Shown here piece by piece: positions 18,647-29,280 of a stretch of 64,000 bases of DNA. The notes beneath the pieces are model-generated. The model did no database searches and was not told the origin of the DNA. It saw nothing but the letters and a program-made list of their open reading frames with translations. The translations under genes were made by a program, and so were the position numbers. How positions within the stretch are numbered: position 1 is the first letter of the stretch; each line of letters opens with the position of its first letter. This DNA is from Geomonas sp. Red32 (GTDB lineage Bacteria > Desulfobacterota > Desulfuromonadia > Geobacterales > Geobacteraceae), in the NCBI RefSeq assembly GCF_023652955.1, contig NZ_JAKLOY010000007.1:266566-330565 (forward strand), in the 5' to 3' direction.

Positions 18647-21600
18647 GGATACTTTCGGTACGGGGAAAAAATCTGGCCAGCCTGGAGGAATTCCACCTGG
18701 ACCTCGCCGAGGGGCCCATCGGGCGCGCCGGCCTCTTCGCGATCACCGGTCCTACCGGGGCGGGCAAGAGCACCATCCTCGACGCCATCTGTGTGGCGCT
18801 CTTCGACAAGACCCCGCGGCTTTCCGAGAAGGGTGGGGCGGTGATCGGCAGGGAAGGGGAGGAGGACCGCCTCCCCAGTAACGACGTACGTTCGCTGTTG
18901 CGCCGGGGAGCCGGTTCCGGCTTCGCGGAGGTGGTCTTCGTCGGCAAGGACGGCATCGCCTACCGCGCGCGCTGGGCGGTGAGAAAGGCCCGCGAATCGT
19001 CAACCGGCCGTTTTCAGGACCAGACCGTCGAGCTCAGGAACGCGGTGACAGATCAGCAGATGGGACGCACCAAGAGCGAGACGCTGGAGCGGATCCAGGA
19101 ACTGGTCGGGCTCAACTACGAGCAGTTTTGCCGCTCGGTGCTCCTCGCCCAGGGGGATTTCGCCGCCTTCCTGAAGGCGGGGGAACGGGAGCGTTCCGAT
19201 CTCCTCGAACGGGTGACCGGGACCCAGATCTACGGGAAGATCTCCATGGCCGCTTTCCGCCGGATGCGCGAGGAGGAGCAACTGCTCGCCGACCTCGACC
19301 GCCAGCGAAACGATATCGCGCTGCTGACGGCCGAGGAGCGGCGCGAGGCCGAGGAGGGATTGGCTTCCGTCAACGGCGATCTGGAGCGGCTCAAGGGCCG
19401 GATGGATGAGATCGAGAAGGCCCAGGGGTGGTACCAGCAGCGGCAGACTCTCTCGGAAGCCGTAGAGGCTGCCCGTACCGCCAAAGAGGAGGCGGACCGG
19501 AAGTACCTGGCGGGTGAGGAAGGGCGCCGCGAGCTTGCCGGTATCGAACAGGCCCAGGGGCTCCGCCCGCTGGTGCAGGAGGCGGACGGTGCCGCGGCGC
19601 GTGCAGCCGACGCCGCCCGTGCCGCTGGGGATCAGCAAACGAAACTTGCCCGGCTGGCGGAAAGCCAGGAATCCGGGAAAAAGGAGCTGGCAGCGGTCGA
19701 GGAGCGCGCTCAGGCCGTAGATGACGAGCTGGCCGCGGCGAGACCCTTGATCGCCAAGGCGATCGAGCTCGATACCAGGCTGGCCCAGGCGGCCTCGCTG
19801 GCGGAGAGCTCGCGGCGCGAGTACGAGGTGGCCGCTACCGCCGCCGCCGAGACCGGCAAGGAAGTGGCCGTCATGGCGGAGGAGCGCGAGACACTCGACG
19901 CCGAGCTCAAGCTCGCCGAGGAGAAGCTCGAGCATTTCCGCCCGGTGGCGCCGCTGGCCGCCGAGTGGAACCGGTGGCAGCAGGAGCTGCAGCGCTACGT
20001 CGCAGTGAGCGCGGCCCGGCAGGAGGCCTTCGACCGGCGCCAGACCCTGCTCGACGACGAGGATCGATTGGCCGGAGAGGCCGAGGCTGCGGCGGGGAAA
20101 GTCGCCCAGGCGCTGGAGGCGGAATCCTCCGCGAAACAGGCGCTGGAAGAGGCGGAGCGGGCGGCTTCCGTCATCGACCCCACCGTTCTCACCGCGCAGC
20201 GCCAGGAGTTGGACGCACGCCGCGACGCCTTGACCCTTCTTGCCCAGCTCAACCGCGAGGCGGTGACGGCCCTTGCCGACCGGGGGAGGATCGAGGACGA
20301 GGCGCGGCAGGCCCGGGAAGAGGAGGGCGAAGCGGGGCGGAAGTGGCGCCAGGACCAGGCCGAACGGGAGAAGCGGCAGGCGGCCCTTGAGGAGGCGGAG
20401 CGGGCCCTGAAAGGGGCGCGGGCGGCGGCCACCCTGGAGGATCGCCGGGCGGAGCTGGCAGATGGCGAGCCCTGCCCCCTCTGCGGTTCCCTCGACCATC
20501 CCTGGAGCTCGGCCTCGCCGGTGGCGGCCATCCTGGACGAGCAGGAGCGCCGGGTGGCGGAGCTGCGGGAGACGGTGGCGGCGCTGGGCCGCTCGGAAGG
20601 GGCGGGGCGCGAGCGCGAGGCGCAGATGGACGCGCGTGCCCGCGAGCTGACGGCCCGGGCGGAACTCGTGGCCAAGAGCCTTACTGAGCGGGAGGAGGCC
20701 TGGAAGAAGAACATCCCCTCTCTCTCCGGGCTCGGTCTTCCGGAGAGCCCGGCGGCGCCCGAGGCGGAAGGTACGCTGGCGGCGGAAAGGGTGCGTGTTG
20801 ATGCGCAGCTGGGCGATCTCCTCGCCAGCGAGCGGGCGCTCCAGGAGACCGCCCGGACCGCGCGCAGCTGCCGTGAGCGCTGCGACGGCGCGGTGGTTGC
20901 CCGCGAGAAGGCCGCCGAGGCCAAAGGACGGACCGAGAAATCGCTCGCGGAGACCGTGGAGCGCCGGAAAGGGGCCGACCGGGATCTCGCCCGCACCGAG
21001 AAGGAGATCGCCGGCGTGCTTGCCGTCCTCGCCGAGCCTTTCGCCGGCCGGGAAGGGTGGGAGGCCAAGCTGGCCAACGATCCGCAGGATTTCGTGACCC
21101 GCTGCGGCGCGGTGGTCGCCGAATGGAACCAGTGGAGCGCCCGGCGCGACGGCGCCAAGGAAGCGCTGGCCGCCCTCGATCCGAAGCTTGCCGGGGCCCG
21201 GGGACGCCTGGAAGGGCTGAGCCGCGAAGAGGCCGGGAAGCTGGAGAACAGCAAGGCGCACGCGGCCGCCTTCGAGCAGGTGAGCGTTGAGCGGCGTGGC
21301 TGCTTCGATGGCCGGCCGGTCGAAGCGGTCGAGCGGGAGCTGGGGGAACGGCAGCGAAACGCCCACTCCGCGCTCCAGGTGGCCCGTGAGGAGGCGGAAC
21401 GGCGGGGGCGGGAGGTTGCCGGAGCCGAGCAGGCTCTCGCCACCCTCAAGGCTCAGCTGAGCCAGGCGGAAAGCGCAGCGGCGGCGGCCCGATCGCAGCT
21501 CTCCGCCGAACTGGCCCGGCAGGGGCTCGAGGAGGGCGTTCTCCGTCAGCGGCTTGGCCACGACCATTCCTGGATCGTGGAAGAGCGGGAGCGGCTCCTG

Positions 21601-22356
21601 CGGCTGGAGAAGGAGGCCCACACGGCCCGCACGGTGGTGGAGGAACGGGAGCGCTCGCTTCGCCTCCACGAGGAGAGCACGGCTCCATCGATGCCGGTAG
21701 AAGAGGTCGCGGCGGAACGGGACGCTGCCCTCGATGCCAAAAAATCGCTCGACCAGCAGCTCTTCGAGATCCGGCACCGGCTGCAAAGCGACGATACCGC
21801 GCGGGTAAAAGCCGCCGAGCTCCTCCCCCGCATCGAGGCGCAGGCGCGCCGGTGCGAGCTCTGGCAGGGGATCTCCGAGGTCATCGGTTCCGCGGACGGC
21901 AAGAAGTTCCGCACCTACGCCCAGAGCCTCACCCTGGAGCTCCTGCTGGGATACGCCAACGAGCACCTGGCGTCCCTGGCCCCCCGCTACGCAGTAACCC
22001 GCGTCCCTTCCTCCGAGATGGAGCTGCAGATCGTCGACCGCGACATGGGGGACGAGATCCGGAGCGTCAACAGCCTCTCCGGCGGCGAGAGCTTCCTGGT
22101 TTCCTTAGCCCTCGCGCTCGGGCTCTCCTCGCTCTCCTCCGCCTCCACCACGGTGGAATCGCTCTTCATCGACGAGGGGTTCGGCTCCCTCGACCAGGAC
22201 ACCCTGGAGGTAGCGCTTGCCACTCTCGACTCCCTGCAGGCCTCCGGCCGCAAGGTCGGCATCATCTCCCACGTCCCCGGCCTCGCCGAGCGCATCGGCG
22301 CCCGCATCGAAGTCGTCCCCCTGGGGGGCGGCCGCAGCCGGGTGCAGGTGCGGTAA
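18643..22356 (+). CDS. sbcC: Nuclease SbcCD subunit C (SMC-like ATPase)
   Basis: 1237 residues. Walker A GPTGAGKST is at 36-44, then the long coiled coil. The zinc-hook CPLC is at 611-614 in GEPCPLCGSLDHPW. The ABC signature LSGGE is at 1145-1149 and Walker B with the D-loop, LFIDEGFGSLD, at 1174-1184. This is the full Rad50/SbcC order and is somewhat longer than E. coli SbcC (1048), mostly in the coils. Highly biased Ala/Glu/Arg codons in the coiled coil open very long reading frames on the opposite strand, which are not genes. Partner of SbcD. Confidence 0.96.
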
Positions 22357-22486
22357 AGGGGGAGACTTTCGCCTATTGGGGGGAAGGGCGAGGGGATACT
22401 GGCTCTCTTCCGCCCCGTGGAGCGGGGAGAACAGAGGCGGAAACGAATACACTATTTAATTGGTAGGGAAAATCTATTTATTTTTG

Positions 22487-22515
22487 TTGACTGAAAAGGT
22501 TTGTTTTTGTATGGT
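22487..22515 (+). promoter_or_regulatory. Sigma-70-like promoter
   Basis: TTGACT (22487-22492), a 17-base spacer and TATGGT (22510-22515) in an AT-rich patch, 48 bases before the ATG at 22563. It would start the transcript of the unrecognised gene and the SLC13-type carrier. Confidence 0.5.
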
Positions 22516-22562
22516 GCTTCTACACCAAGACGCGGTGGTATGTCTGAAAGGGTGGATGCGCC

Positions 22563-23327
22563 ATGAATCTCAATCTTAAGAAGCTGAAAAAACTGACCAT
22601 TGACCCGCCGCCTCTCTCTTCGGCAGACGAGCTGCGCCGCGTGGACAATGTCTTCTTCGTGGGGGGAAACCTTCCTGAGCGCCCGACGCTGGAAACCCTT
22701 TACGACAGCCATTACCAGTCCAACGCCTCCCTCTTTCACCTGACCTTCGGTCCCGAGGAGAACTTCGCCGCAGGCGAGGCGCTCGCCCGGACCATCAAGA
22801 AGAACTTCCACGTCTACCTGATGGCCCGCTTCGACTACGCCGCGCCGGCCTCCTTTATCGAGCGGGCCTATGCCGCCGGGGTCGATATCGTGGAATTTGG
22901 CAGCCCCGAGGATAACTCCCCCTCCCTTGCTCATGCCCGCACCGTCTTTCCCCGCTGGTCGACGGTTTGCACCCTCGAAGCAGGCAACGAGAACATTTCC
23001 CATTCCATTGAAGCCATCGAGCGCCTTCTGGACGACGGCGTCGTCCCCCTGGTCCGTATCGCTCCCGGTGCCGGAGTGGTCCCGGCGGACGCCCTGGCCA
23101 TGCTGTTCGAAACGCTGGAAGGAGGATGGCTGCAACGCAGGGTGACCCTGAAACCGCTCCTCCCCTTGATCTATCTCACCACTCCGTTTGCCCCTTCCTC
23201 CTCGCCCGGGGCGCTGCGCGGTTTCATCGACTTGATCGACGGCCGACGTCTTCTGGCCACCTCCGACCTCCGCCGGGTCTTAAGGGTGAAAGAAGTGGAA
23301 GCCTCCTTCTCGTCCTCCGGTCTCTAG
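22563..23327 (+). CDS. Conserved-looking protein of unknown function, possible TIM-barrel
   Basis: 254 residues, no signal peptide or membrane segment. I do not recognise the family. The alternating pattern (NFHVYLMARFDYAAPASFIE, AYAAGVDIVEFGSPED, DDGVVPLVRIAPGAGVVPAD) resembles the C-terminal part of a radical-SAM-type (beta/alpha) barrel, but no CX3CX2C cluster is present, so it cannot be a standard radical SAM enzyme. The ATG follows GGGTGG. A promoter-like sequence lies 48 bases upstream, and the SLC13-type carrier follows after 39 bases, so the two probably share a transcript and perhaps a substrate. Real coding is supported by consistent codon use and by the tight gene spacing. Confidence 0.7.
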   Translation: MNLNLKKLKKLTIDPPPLSSADELRRVDNVFFVGGNLPERPTLETLYDSHYQSNASLFHLTFGPEENFAAGEALARTIKKNFHVYLMARFDYAAPASFIERAYAAGVDIVEFGSPEDNSPSLAHARTVFPRWSTVCTLEAGNENISHSIEAIERLLDDGVVPLVRIAPGAGVVPADALAMLFETLEGGWLQRRVTLKPLLPLIYLTTPFAPSSSPGALRGFIDLIDGRRLLATSDLRRVLRVKEVEASFSSSGL

Positions 23328-23366
23328 CCGCACCCGAATCGCCCCAAGCAAAGAAGGATTCCCGCC

Positions 23367-24824
23367 ATGTCTCTTCCCGACGAGCAGCTCTTCGACAAGC
23401 CCCTCAAGATCGACAACCGCCCGATGTGGCTGATACTCCTCGATCGCACGGCCCGCTACCAGGTGATGGCCGCCGCCGCCCTGGTGGTCGCCTTCTTACT
23501 GCGGCTGTCGCCTCCCGAAGGGCTCTCCACCGATGGCTACCGCTCGCTGGTCCTCTTCGGGGGGACGGTCTTCTTCTGGGTTTCGGGGCTCCTCCCGATT
23601 GCCGTCACCGCGCTCCTCTCCATGGTGATGCTCCCCCTGCTCGGGATCATGGACGCCAAAAAGACCTACGCGATGTTCGGCAACGAGGCGGTCTTTTTCA
23701 TCCTCGGCGCCTTCATCCTGGCCGCCGCCATGACCGGTACCGGCATCTCCGCCCGCCTGGCGCGCGCCATGCTGGCCCGCTTCGGCCGCACGCCTACCAG
23801 CCTGGCCATCACTGTCTTTCTTCTCTCGGCCTTTCTTTCCTTCATCATGAGCGAGCACGCGGTGGCCGCCATGCTCTTCCCGGTGGTTTCCGAGATCACC
23901 ACCGCGCTCGGGCTGGAGAAGGGGAGAAGCAGCTACGGACGGCTTCTCTTCATGTCGCTCGCCTGGGGATGCATCATCGGCGGGATCGCCACCTTCCTGG
24001 GAGGCGCGCGGGCGCCCTTGGCCGCCGGTCTTCTGAAGGAGGCCACCGGTCTTCACTTCAGCTTCCTGGAATGGACCGGCGCCGCCTGCCTCATCGTCCT
24101 CCCCCTCATGGTGGTCGCCTTCCTGCTCCTGATCCGCTTCTTCCCGGTCGACATCGGCGACGTCGAGGTGGGGAGGAAGTTTCTCAACCAGAAGCGTCTG
24201 GAGACCGGGAAGATCGGCTATGACGAGATCCTGACCGCGGTGGTCATGGTCGCCACCGTCGCCTGCTGGATCCTCTTCGGGGAGAAGACCGGGCTGGCCG
24301 CCATTGCCATCCTGGGAGCGGCCGCTCTCTTCACCTTCAAGGTGATCAGCTGGCAGAAGATCGAGGAGTACGTGAACTGGGGGATCGTCCTCATGTACGG
24401 CGGGACCATCGCGCTCGCCTCGGCGCTGGAGAAGAGCGGCGCCGCCCTCTGGCTGGTTAAAAAGGGGATGGGGAGCTTCTTCGGCCACCCGCTGGCGGTG
24501 ATCGCCGTCATCTCCCTGGTGGCCATCGCGCTCACCGAGTGCATCAGCCACGCCGCGGTGGTGGCCATTCTCATGCCGGTCGGGATGGGGATCTGCAAGA
24601 GTACCGGGATGGACCCGAAGGTGATGACCCTCTCCATCGCGCTCCCCGCCGGTCTCGCCTACTGCCTTCCGATGGGAACTCCGGCTACCGCCATTGCCTA
24701 CGCCTCCGGTTTTCTGAAGGGACGCGACATCATGGTGGCCGGCGCCGTGGTCATGGTTATTTCCTGGCTGCTTTTCATGGCATCGGTACTGTTTGTTTGG
24801 CCGTTGATAGGGCTAAAAATCTGA
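23367..24824 (+). CDS. SLC13/DASS-type anion symporter with altered SNT motifs
   Basis: 485 residues with about 12 hydrophobic segments and two pseudo-symmetric halves, as in the divalent anion:sodium symporter family. Both halves keep the membrane hairpin regions, but the SNT substrate/sodium-binding motifs are changed. The first reads Ser-Glu-His (162-164, FIMSEHAVAAML) and the second Ser-His-Ala (394-396, CISHAAVVAILMP). PMGTPATAIAYASG near the C-terminus is well kept. The substrate may therefore not be a usual dicarboxylate; sulfate or another anion is possible. It follows the unknown gene at 22563 and is followed by an AT-rich intergenic region with a promoter. Confidence 0.85.
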   Translation: MSLPDEQLFDKPLKIDNRPMWLILLDRTARYQVMAAAALVVAFLLRLSPPEGLSTDGYRSLVLFGGTVFFWVSGLLPIAVTALLSMVMLPLLGIMDAKKTYAMFGNEAVFFILGAFILAAAMTGTGISARLARAMLARFGRTPTSLAITVFLLSAFLSFIMSEHAVAAMLFPVVSEITTALGLEKGRSSYGRLLFMSLAWGCIIGGIATFLGGARAPLAAGLLKEATGLHFSFLEWTGAACLIVLPLMVVAFLLLIRFFPVDIGDVEVGRKFLNQKRLETGKIGYDEILTAVVMVATVACWILFGEKTGLAAIAILGAAALFTFKVISWQKIEEYVNWGIVLMYGGTIALASALEKSGAALWLVKKGMGSFFGHPLAVIAVISLVAIALTECISHAAVVAILMPVGMGICKSTGMDPKVMTLSIALPAGLAYCLPMGTPATAIAYASGFLKGRDIMVAGAVVMVISWLLFMASVLFVWPLIGLKI

Positions 24825-24905
24825 GTTACAGTCAGTAAAACCCATTACTGAGTCAGTCATCCATTCTTTTGATTCAGAAATATTCTGCTATCTCATTCTT
24901 CATTG

Positions 24906-24934
24906 TTGACAAAGCACCCTTCATACTGTAAACA
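24906..24934 (+). promoter_or_regulatory. Sigma-70-like promoter of the small lipoprotein gene
   Basis: TTGACA (24906-24911), a 17-base spacer, TAAACA (24929-24934). A TATAAT also occurs at 24957-24962 but without a matching -35. AGGAGG at 24980-24985 gives a strong ribosome binding site for the ATG at 24990. Confidence 0.5.
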
Positions 24935-24989
24935 CAAGATGCTTTGAAGTAGGTTGTATAATAAATTTTATTTAATTTAGGAGGGAAGT

Positions 24990-25346
24990 ATGAAGAAGCT
25001 TGTCTGTCTCGCCGCATTGGCACTGTTTGCCAGCACCATGGTCGGTTGCACCCAGAGGATCACCGACTTCACCATCATTTCCTCCAAAAACATCGATCTC
25101 TCCAACGCTGCCCAGTTCAAGAGGGACATCAACAGGATCGAAGGCACCGACACCAAGCCGATCATCATCTTCCCGATCGGTATTCCGAACGCCAAGGAAG
25201 CCATGGACAACGCCATTCAGCGCGTCCCGGGCTGCGTTGCCCTGGTCGACGGCGTGCTCGAGCACGAGTTCTTCAGCTTCCTGTTCGGCTACACCAGGTA
25301 CCGCGTGAAAGGCACCTGCCTCATCGACCCGAGCCTGCTGAAGTAA
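24990..25346 (+). CDS. Small lipoprotein of unknown function
   Basis: 118 residues. MKKLVCLAALALFASTMVGC is a textbook lipoprotein signal with Cys 20. The mature part (TQRITDFTIISSKNIDLSNA, then KPIIIFPIGIPNAKEAMDNAI, GCVALVDGVLEHEFFSFLFGYTR) is compact and alpha/beta. It has the style of small envelope lipoproteins that occur in many bacteria; I assign no function. It is a single-gene unit: promoter at 24906, AGGAGG before the ATG, strong terminator at 25370. The AT-rich upstream region and the strong ribosome binding site suggest high expression. Confidence 0.85.
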   Translation: MKKLVCLAALALFASTMVGCTQRITDFTIISSKNIDLSNAAQFKRDINRIEGTDTKPIIIFPIGIPNAKEAMDNAIQRVPGCVALVDGVLEHEFFSFLFGYTRYRVKGTCLIDPSLLK

Positions 25347-25369
25347 GCTCCCTTTCTCCGTATAAGAAA

Positions 25370-25400
25370 GCGCCCCCACCCCAGGGGGCGTTTTTTTTTT
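25370..25400 (+). terminator. Rho-independent terminator
   Basis: CGCCCCC (from 25371) pairs with GGGGGCG (to 25390), loop ACCCCA, followed by ten T residues (25391-25400). It closes the small lipoprotein unit. Confidence 0.95.
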
Positions 25401-25512
25401 GCCTGCAGTCCTCCCGTTTTCCTGTCTTGGCGAACAATTCACCCGGCTGTAACAAACTCTCCACAAACCTCCTGTAGGAAGAGGATCATTCCGATTCCCA
25501 GTCGAGGTAGCG

Positions 25513-26193
25513 ATGGACACGATTCTGATAGTAGAAGACGAGCGGGACCTGGCCGAGCTGGTGGCCTTCAATCTCCAGCAGGAGGGGTACCGGACCCTGA
25601 TCGCCTCCGATGGCGCTTTAGGCCTGGAGGAGGCCGCCCGGTCCCTCCCCGACCTGATCCTTTTGGACCTGATGCTCCCCCGCCTGCCGGGGACCGAAGT
25701 CTGCAAGCTCTTGAAGATGGGGGAGAGGACCTCCTCCATTCCGGTCATCATGCTGACCGCCAAGGGAGAGGAGATCGACAGGGTGGTCGGCCTGGAGGTG
25801 GGGGCCGACGACTACGTCGTGAAACCGTTCTCCACCCGGGAGCTCGTGCTGCGGGTCAAGGCGGTGCTGCGGCGCTGCCAGTCGAAGGTGGAGAACGATT
25901 CGGTGCTGAGCGTGGGGCCGCTCTCCATCGACCCGATCCGCCACCGGGTGATCATCTCCGGTACCGAGATCCCCTTCACCAGCACGGAGTTCAAGCTCCT
26001 CCATACCCTGGCCCAGCGGCTCGGCCGGGTGCAAAGCCGCGAGCAGCTCCTGCGCGACGTCTGGGGGTACAACTACGTGGAGGATACCCGCACCGTCGAC
26101 ACCCACATCACCCGCCTGCGGACTAAGATGGGGGACGCCGGGGAGCTCATCAAGACCGTGCGCGGCTTCGGCTACAAGATGGAGTCCGCCTGA
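25513..26193 (+). CDS. OmpR/PhoB-family response regulator
   Basis: 226 residues. The receiver domain has the phosphoacceptor Asp 52 (LILLDLMLPRLPG), the conserved Thr in IMLTAKGEE and Lys in DDYVVKPFS. The C-terminal winged helix (about 128-226) ends in the typical EDTRTVDTHITRLRTKMGDAGELIKTVRGFGYK. It resembles PhoB most closely, but no histidine kinase gene follows, so phosphate control is only a guess. The upstream gap (25401-25512) contains a weak 11-base repeat that is too poor to call a Pho box. A DUF2062 protein gene follows. Confidence 0.93.
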   Translation: MDTILIVEDERDLAELVAFNLQQEGYRTLIASDGALGLEEAARSLPDLILLDLMLPRLPGTEVCKLLKMGERTSSIPVIMLTAKGEEIDRVVGLEVGADDYVVKPFSTRELVLRVKAVLRRCQSKVENDSVLSVGPLSIDPIRHRVIISGTEIPFTSTEFKLLHTLAQRLGRVQSREQLLRDVWGYNYVEDTRTVDTHITRLRTKMGDAGELIKTVRGFGYKMESA

Positions 26194-26268
26194 CTCCTTG
26201 CCATCCGGTTGCGACAATGATATGAATTGGGCAGCTTTGGAGGCTGGAAACGGGGAAGGGGAGGGGAC

Positions 26269-26724
26269 GTGCTCAAAGAGAAAGTGGTCAACGCCGTGAA
26301 GACGGTACTCAAGCAGGGGCTTGGGCCTGAGCAGATCGCCCTTACCGTCTGCCTCGGGAGCGCGGCGGGCACCATCCCGGTGGTGGGGGGGACCACGCTT
26401 CTCTGCGTCCTTTTGGCCGCCCGCTTCGGATTGAACCAGGCCGCCATGCAGGCGGTCAACTACCTCGCCTACCCGCTGCAGATCGCCCTGTTCGTCCCCT
26501 TTTTCCAGCTCGGGGAGCGCTTTGTCCCCTGGGGCCCCGCCGTTTCCCTCTCCATGCTGAAGGCGCTTTTGCACGGCCAGTTCACCGTCGGCTTCGCCCT
26601 CATCGGGTGGATCACCCTGAAGGCGGTGGCCGCCTGGCTGGTGACCGTTCCTCCCCTGGCTGGAATCCTCTACCCGGTGCTGGTGAAGATCCTCAGGCGC
26701 AACCGGCCGGAGTGCCCGCAGTAA
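26269..26724 (+). CDS. DUF2062 membrane protein
   Basis: 151 residues from a GTG at 26269 preceded by GGGGAGGGG; an ATG-less longer frame opens at 26227. Hydrophobic segments with TVCLGSAAGTIPVVGGTTLLC, NYLAYPLQIALFVPFFQLGE and a C-terminal TVPPLAGILYPVLVKIL match DUF2062, a small integral membrane family often fused to or found near lipid or polysaccharide enzymes. Function unknown. It lies 75 bases after the response regulator and just before a phosphatidylserine decarboxylase cluster. Confidence 0.82.
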   Translation: MLKEKVVNAVKTVLKQGLGPEQIALTVCLGSAAGTIPVVGGTTLLCVLLAARFGLNQAAMQAVNYLAYPLQIALFVPFFQLGERFVPWGPAVSLSMLKALLHGQFTVGFALIGWITLKAVAAWLVTVPPLAGILYPVLVKILRRNRPECPQ

Positions 26725-26815
26725 CCAAGGATTCACCTCCCCGAAACACGATCTTCATATTGACGGCGTACAAGACTTCCCGAGACAAGGTAACAAGGTC
26801 TGACAGGAGGTTCAT

Positions 26816-29280
26816 TTGTCGCGTCAGTATGCAGCCCCCCCCCGCAATTCTCCCCGGCCACCGTCACCGGCTACGATCCCCATTACCAAAAGAACATCAT
26901 GCAGCGGCTCCTCGAGCCGGAGAGGGCGGGACAGCCGCTCCTGGAACGGCTCCCCTTCGCCTTGGGAGACTGCACCGCGGGCACCGAGACCGAGCTCCAG
27001 GCGGCGGTGGCAGGCTAGCGGGACACGGTCGACCTCCCCCGCACCATCGAGGAGTCCGAATACTTCGCCAACCTGGTCAAGCGGGCGGCCTCCGGCGACA
27101 CCCACAAAAGCCGCATCGACTTTCTCCAGCGCTACCTGGCCGCCAACAAAGACAATGTCTGGGAGAACAGCTGGGTACGGTTTCCCCGCCGGCTCCTTTC
27201 CCCCTTCGCCCAGCGGGTGCTGGAGGCCGACCTCCTGGCGGACAAGGGCGATCCCACCGCGGGCAAACGCTCCGATGCCGGGCGCTTCTTCCTCTCCGGT
27301 CCCGGCGGCGAAGAGCTCTTGAGACTCCCCATCAGCTATCTCCTGAAACTCTCCCTGGCCGACCTGGTCGGCTCCCAGAAGCTCCCCGCCGAGCTTCGCG
27401 CCACCGGGGAGCGGCTCATGGGACATTACCTGAACGACAACACCTCGCCGGAGACCTTCTCCTTCCACGTGGTCCCGCTGACCAGGGAAGGGGGGATGGG
27501 GCGGGCGGTGGCCCGCGAGACCTCCAAGCGCTTCCTCTTCACCCAGCTCCTCGTCCAGTACGCCAACGAGCACCTCGGGCTCGCCGACAGCGGACAGCGG
27601 GCCCTGGTCCACTTCGCCCCTCATCCCCCCCTGCGCCAGAAACAGCTGAACGACCACATAGCCGACGCCTTCTACCGCGAGCTCTTCATGAGCCCCTGCC
27701 TGTCGGGATGGGACCGGGGAGAGGAGAAGTACCGGTACATGCAGCTATGCCATCAGGTGCTCTCCCGCAGCCAGCTGAACGCGGTGGCCAAGCTCAGGGA
27801 GGCGGGGATCATTACCAGCAACCTGGTGGTGCTCCCCAACGTCTCCAACGTGAGCCTCGCCAACAACGGCACCCACGTAAGCCTCGGGAGCCGCAAGCTC
27901 GGCCGCCTCCTCTCCGATCCTTCCTCCGGCTTCAGCCATCTCCACGAGAAGTACTGCGGCGATCTCGCCATCAAGATGGCGGAGCACTTCCTCCCGCTCT
28001 TCGTCGGGACCTACTCGGCGGCCCCCTATCGCCTCGGGTACACCGACTTCCACCCCGAGCGCGCGCTCGGCTACCTGCCTCACGAGCTCGATTTCACTCA
28101 CCTGAGGATGCTCTGGCGGAGGTGGCAGAAGAAGGCCTCCCTCACCGTCTTCGGACAGCCGGTCACCCCGTTCGGCCCCCCCTGGATCGACCGGATGGTG
28201 AGCGCCGCCTGCGGGCTGAAAGGCGACTTCGTCCCGGACTTCCGGCTGATCGACTACCTGATCTGCCTCCTCTCCACCCCGCAGAGCCCCGCCCTGGACG
28301 GCCGCCCCGGCAGCAGCGAAAAGCTCAAGCGCGACTTGAGCGAAATGGGGGTATTCGACCGGCAGATGTCGCTGTATCTCCTCTACAAGCTCAGGGAGTT
28401 CAACGTGATGGGGTTCTCCGGCTTCGAGGGGAGGCACTACAGCCAGTTCGACAGCCTCGAACAGGATCTCGGGCGGGCCACCGACCTGCAGGCGCTCATC
28501 AACGCAGTCGCCTTCAAGTACTTAGCGGACGGTACCCTCAGCCGCTCCGAGATCCCGGACGGGCCGGCCCTGGAGAGCGAGCGGAGACAGATCTTCTTCG
28601 CCGCCGCCATCGGCGTCCCGACCTTCTACGTGAAGAAGAACACCGAGAACCGGTTCCTGATGCGGATCGTTTCCCGCACCCGAGAGGTGCGCGGCAGCGG
28701 CCGCTACCCCGGCTATCTCCGCGTCAAGGTGCATCACTACCGCCAGGCACTGGTGGAGCTCCTCAAGGAGGAGGCCGGCGATCTGATCGAGATGATGGGG
28801 CTTTGGGAGACCATCGGCGACCTGTCGCGGCGGCTCGCGGAGCCGGACGAGTATTCGGCGGCCGGGAAGCTGACCAGGGGGATCCTGGGGGAGATCGACG
28901 CCACCTCGCCGATGCGGGCGGCGGCCGACGACTTCAACCGGGGAGCGGAGCGCTACTACCGCGGCCCGCTCAGGCGGCGCCACATGGAGGAGGGGCTTCG
29001 CTTCCTGCGCGAGGACTTCCGCTCCCTCGACCGCCTCGCCGCCGGTGGGGACCAGATGGTGCGGAGCACCCTGGCGGCCCTGGAGGTTGAGGATGGCGCG
29101 GAGGCGCTCCTCGACACGGTGGGCGCCGACTTCCTCCACGACCGGCTGCGGGGGGAAGGGCTGCTGCGGCTGATCAACGTGGTCCTCCTCACCGTCGCCC
29201 GGGATAGCGGCGCGGGAATGCGACCAACCACAGGAGAAGAGCATGCAAACCATGCAGCACCAGTACATCGAGCGGGATAG
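26816..29280 (+). pseudogene. Large protein of unknown family, interrupted by a frameshift and an in-frame TAG
   Basis: The main uninterrupted frame runs to 29280, and its first possible start is at 27217 with no ribosome binding site. Homologous-looking coding continues upstream in that frame: RDTVDLPRTIEESEYFANLV follows a TAG at 27016-27018, and PATVTGYDPHYQKNIMQRLL precedes it. The best start is TTG 26816 just behind AGGAGG. It is out of phase by one base, and the slip falls in a nine-C run at about 26830-26838. Full length would be about 820 residues. The TAG probably replaced CAG (Gln). I do not recognise the family; it is soluble, mixed alpha/beta, with NLVVLPNVSNVSLANNGTHV and LLSTPQSPALDGRPG segments. 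It overlaps the phosphatidylserine decarboxylase gene by 38 bases. Confidence 0.7.

Noticed and set aside
19000..21966. 988-codon open frame on the minus strand
   Set aside because: Antisense to the coiled-coil part of sbcC; Leu/Gly/Pro-rich shadow of biased codons.
25455..25480. Pho box upstream of the OmpR/PhoB-type regulator
   Set aside because: The two possible half-sites share only weak similarity and do not match the 7-bp direct repeat consensus.
27016..27018. Pyrrolysine read at the in-frame TAG
   Set aside because: No pyl genes seen, and the same gene also needs a frameshift; decay or error is simpler.
26607..29090. 827-codon plus-strand frame over the interrupted gene
   Set aside because: Arg/Pro/Gly-rich out-of-frame translation; the real protein pattern is in the frame ending at 29280.
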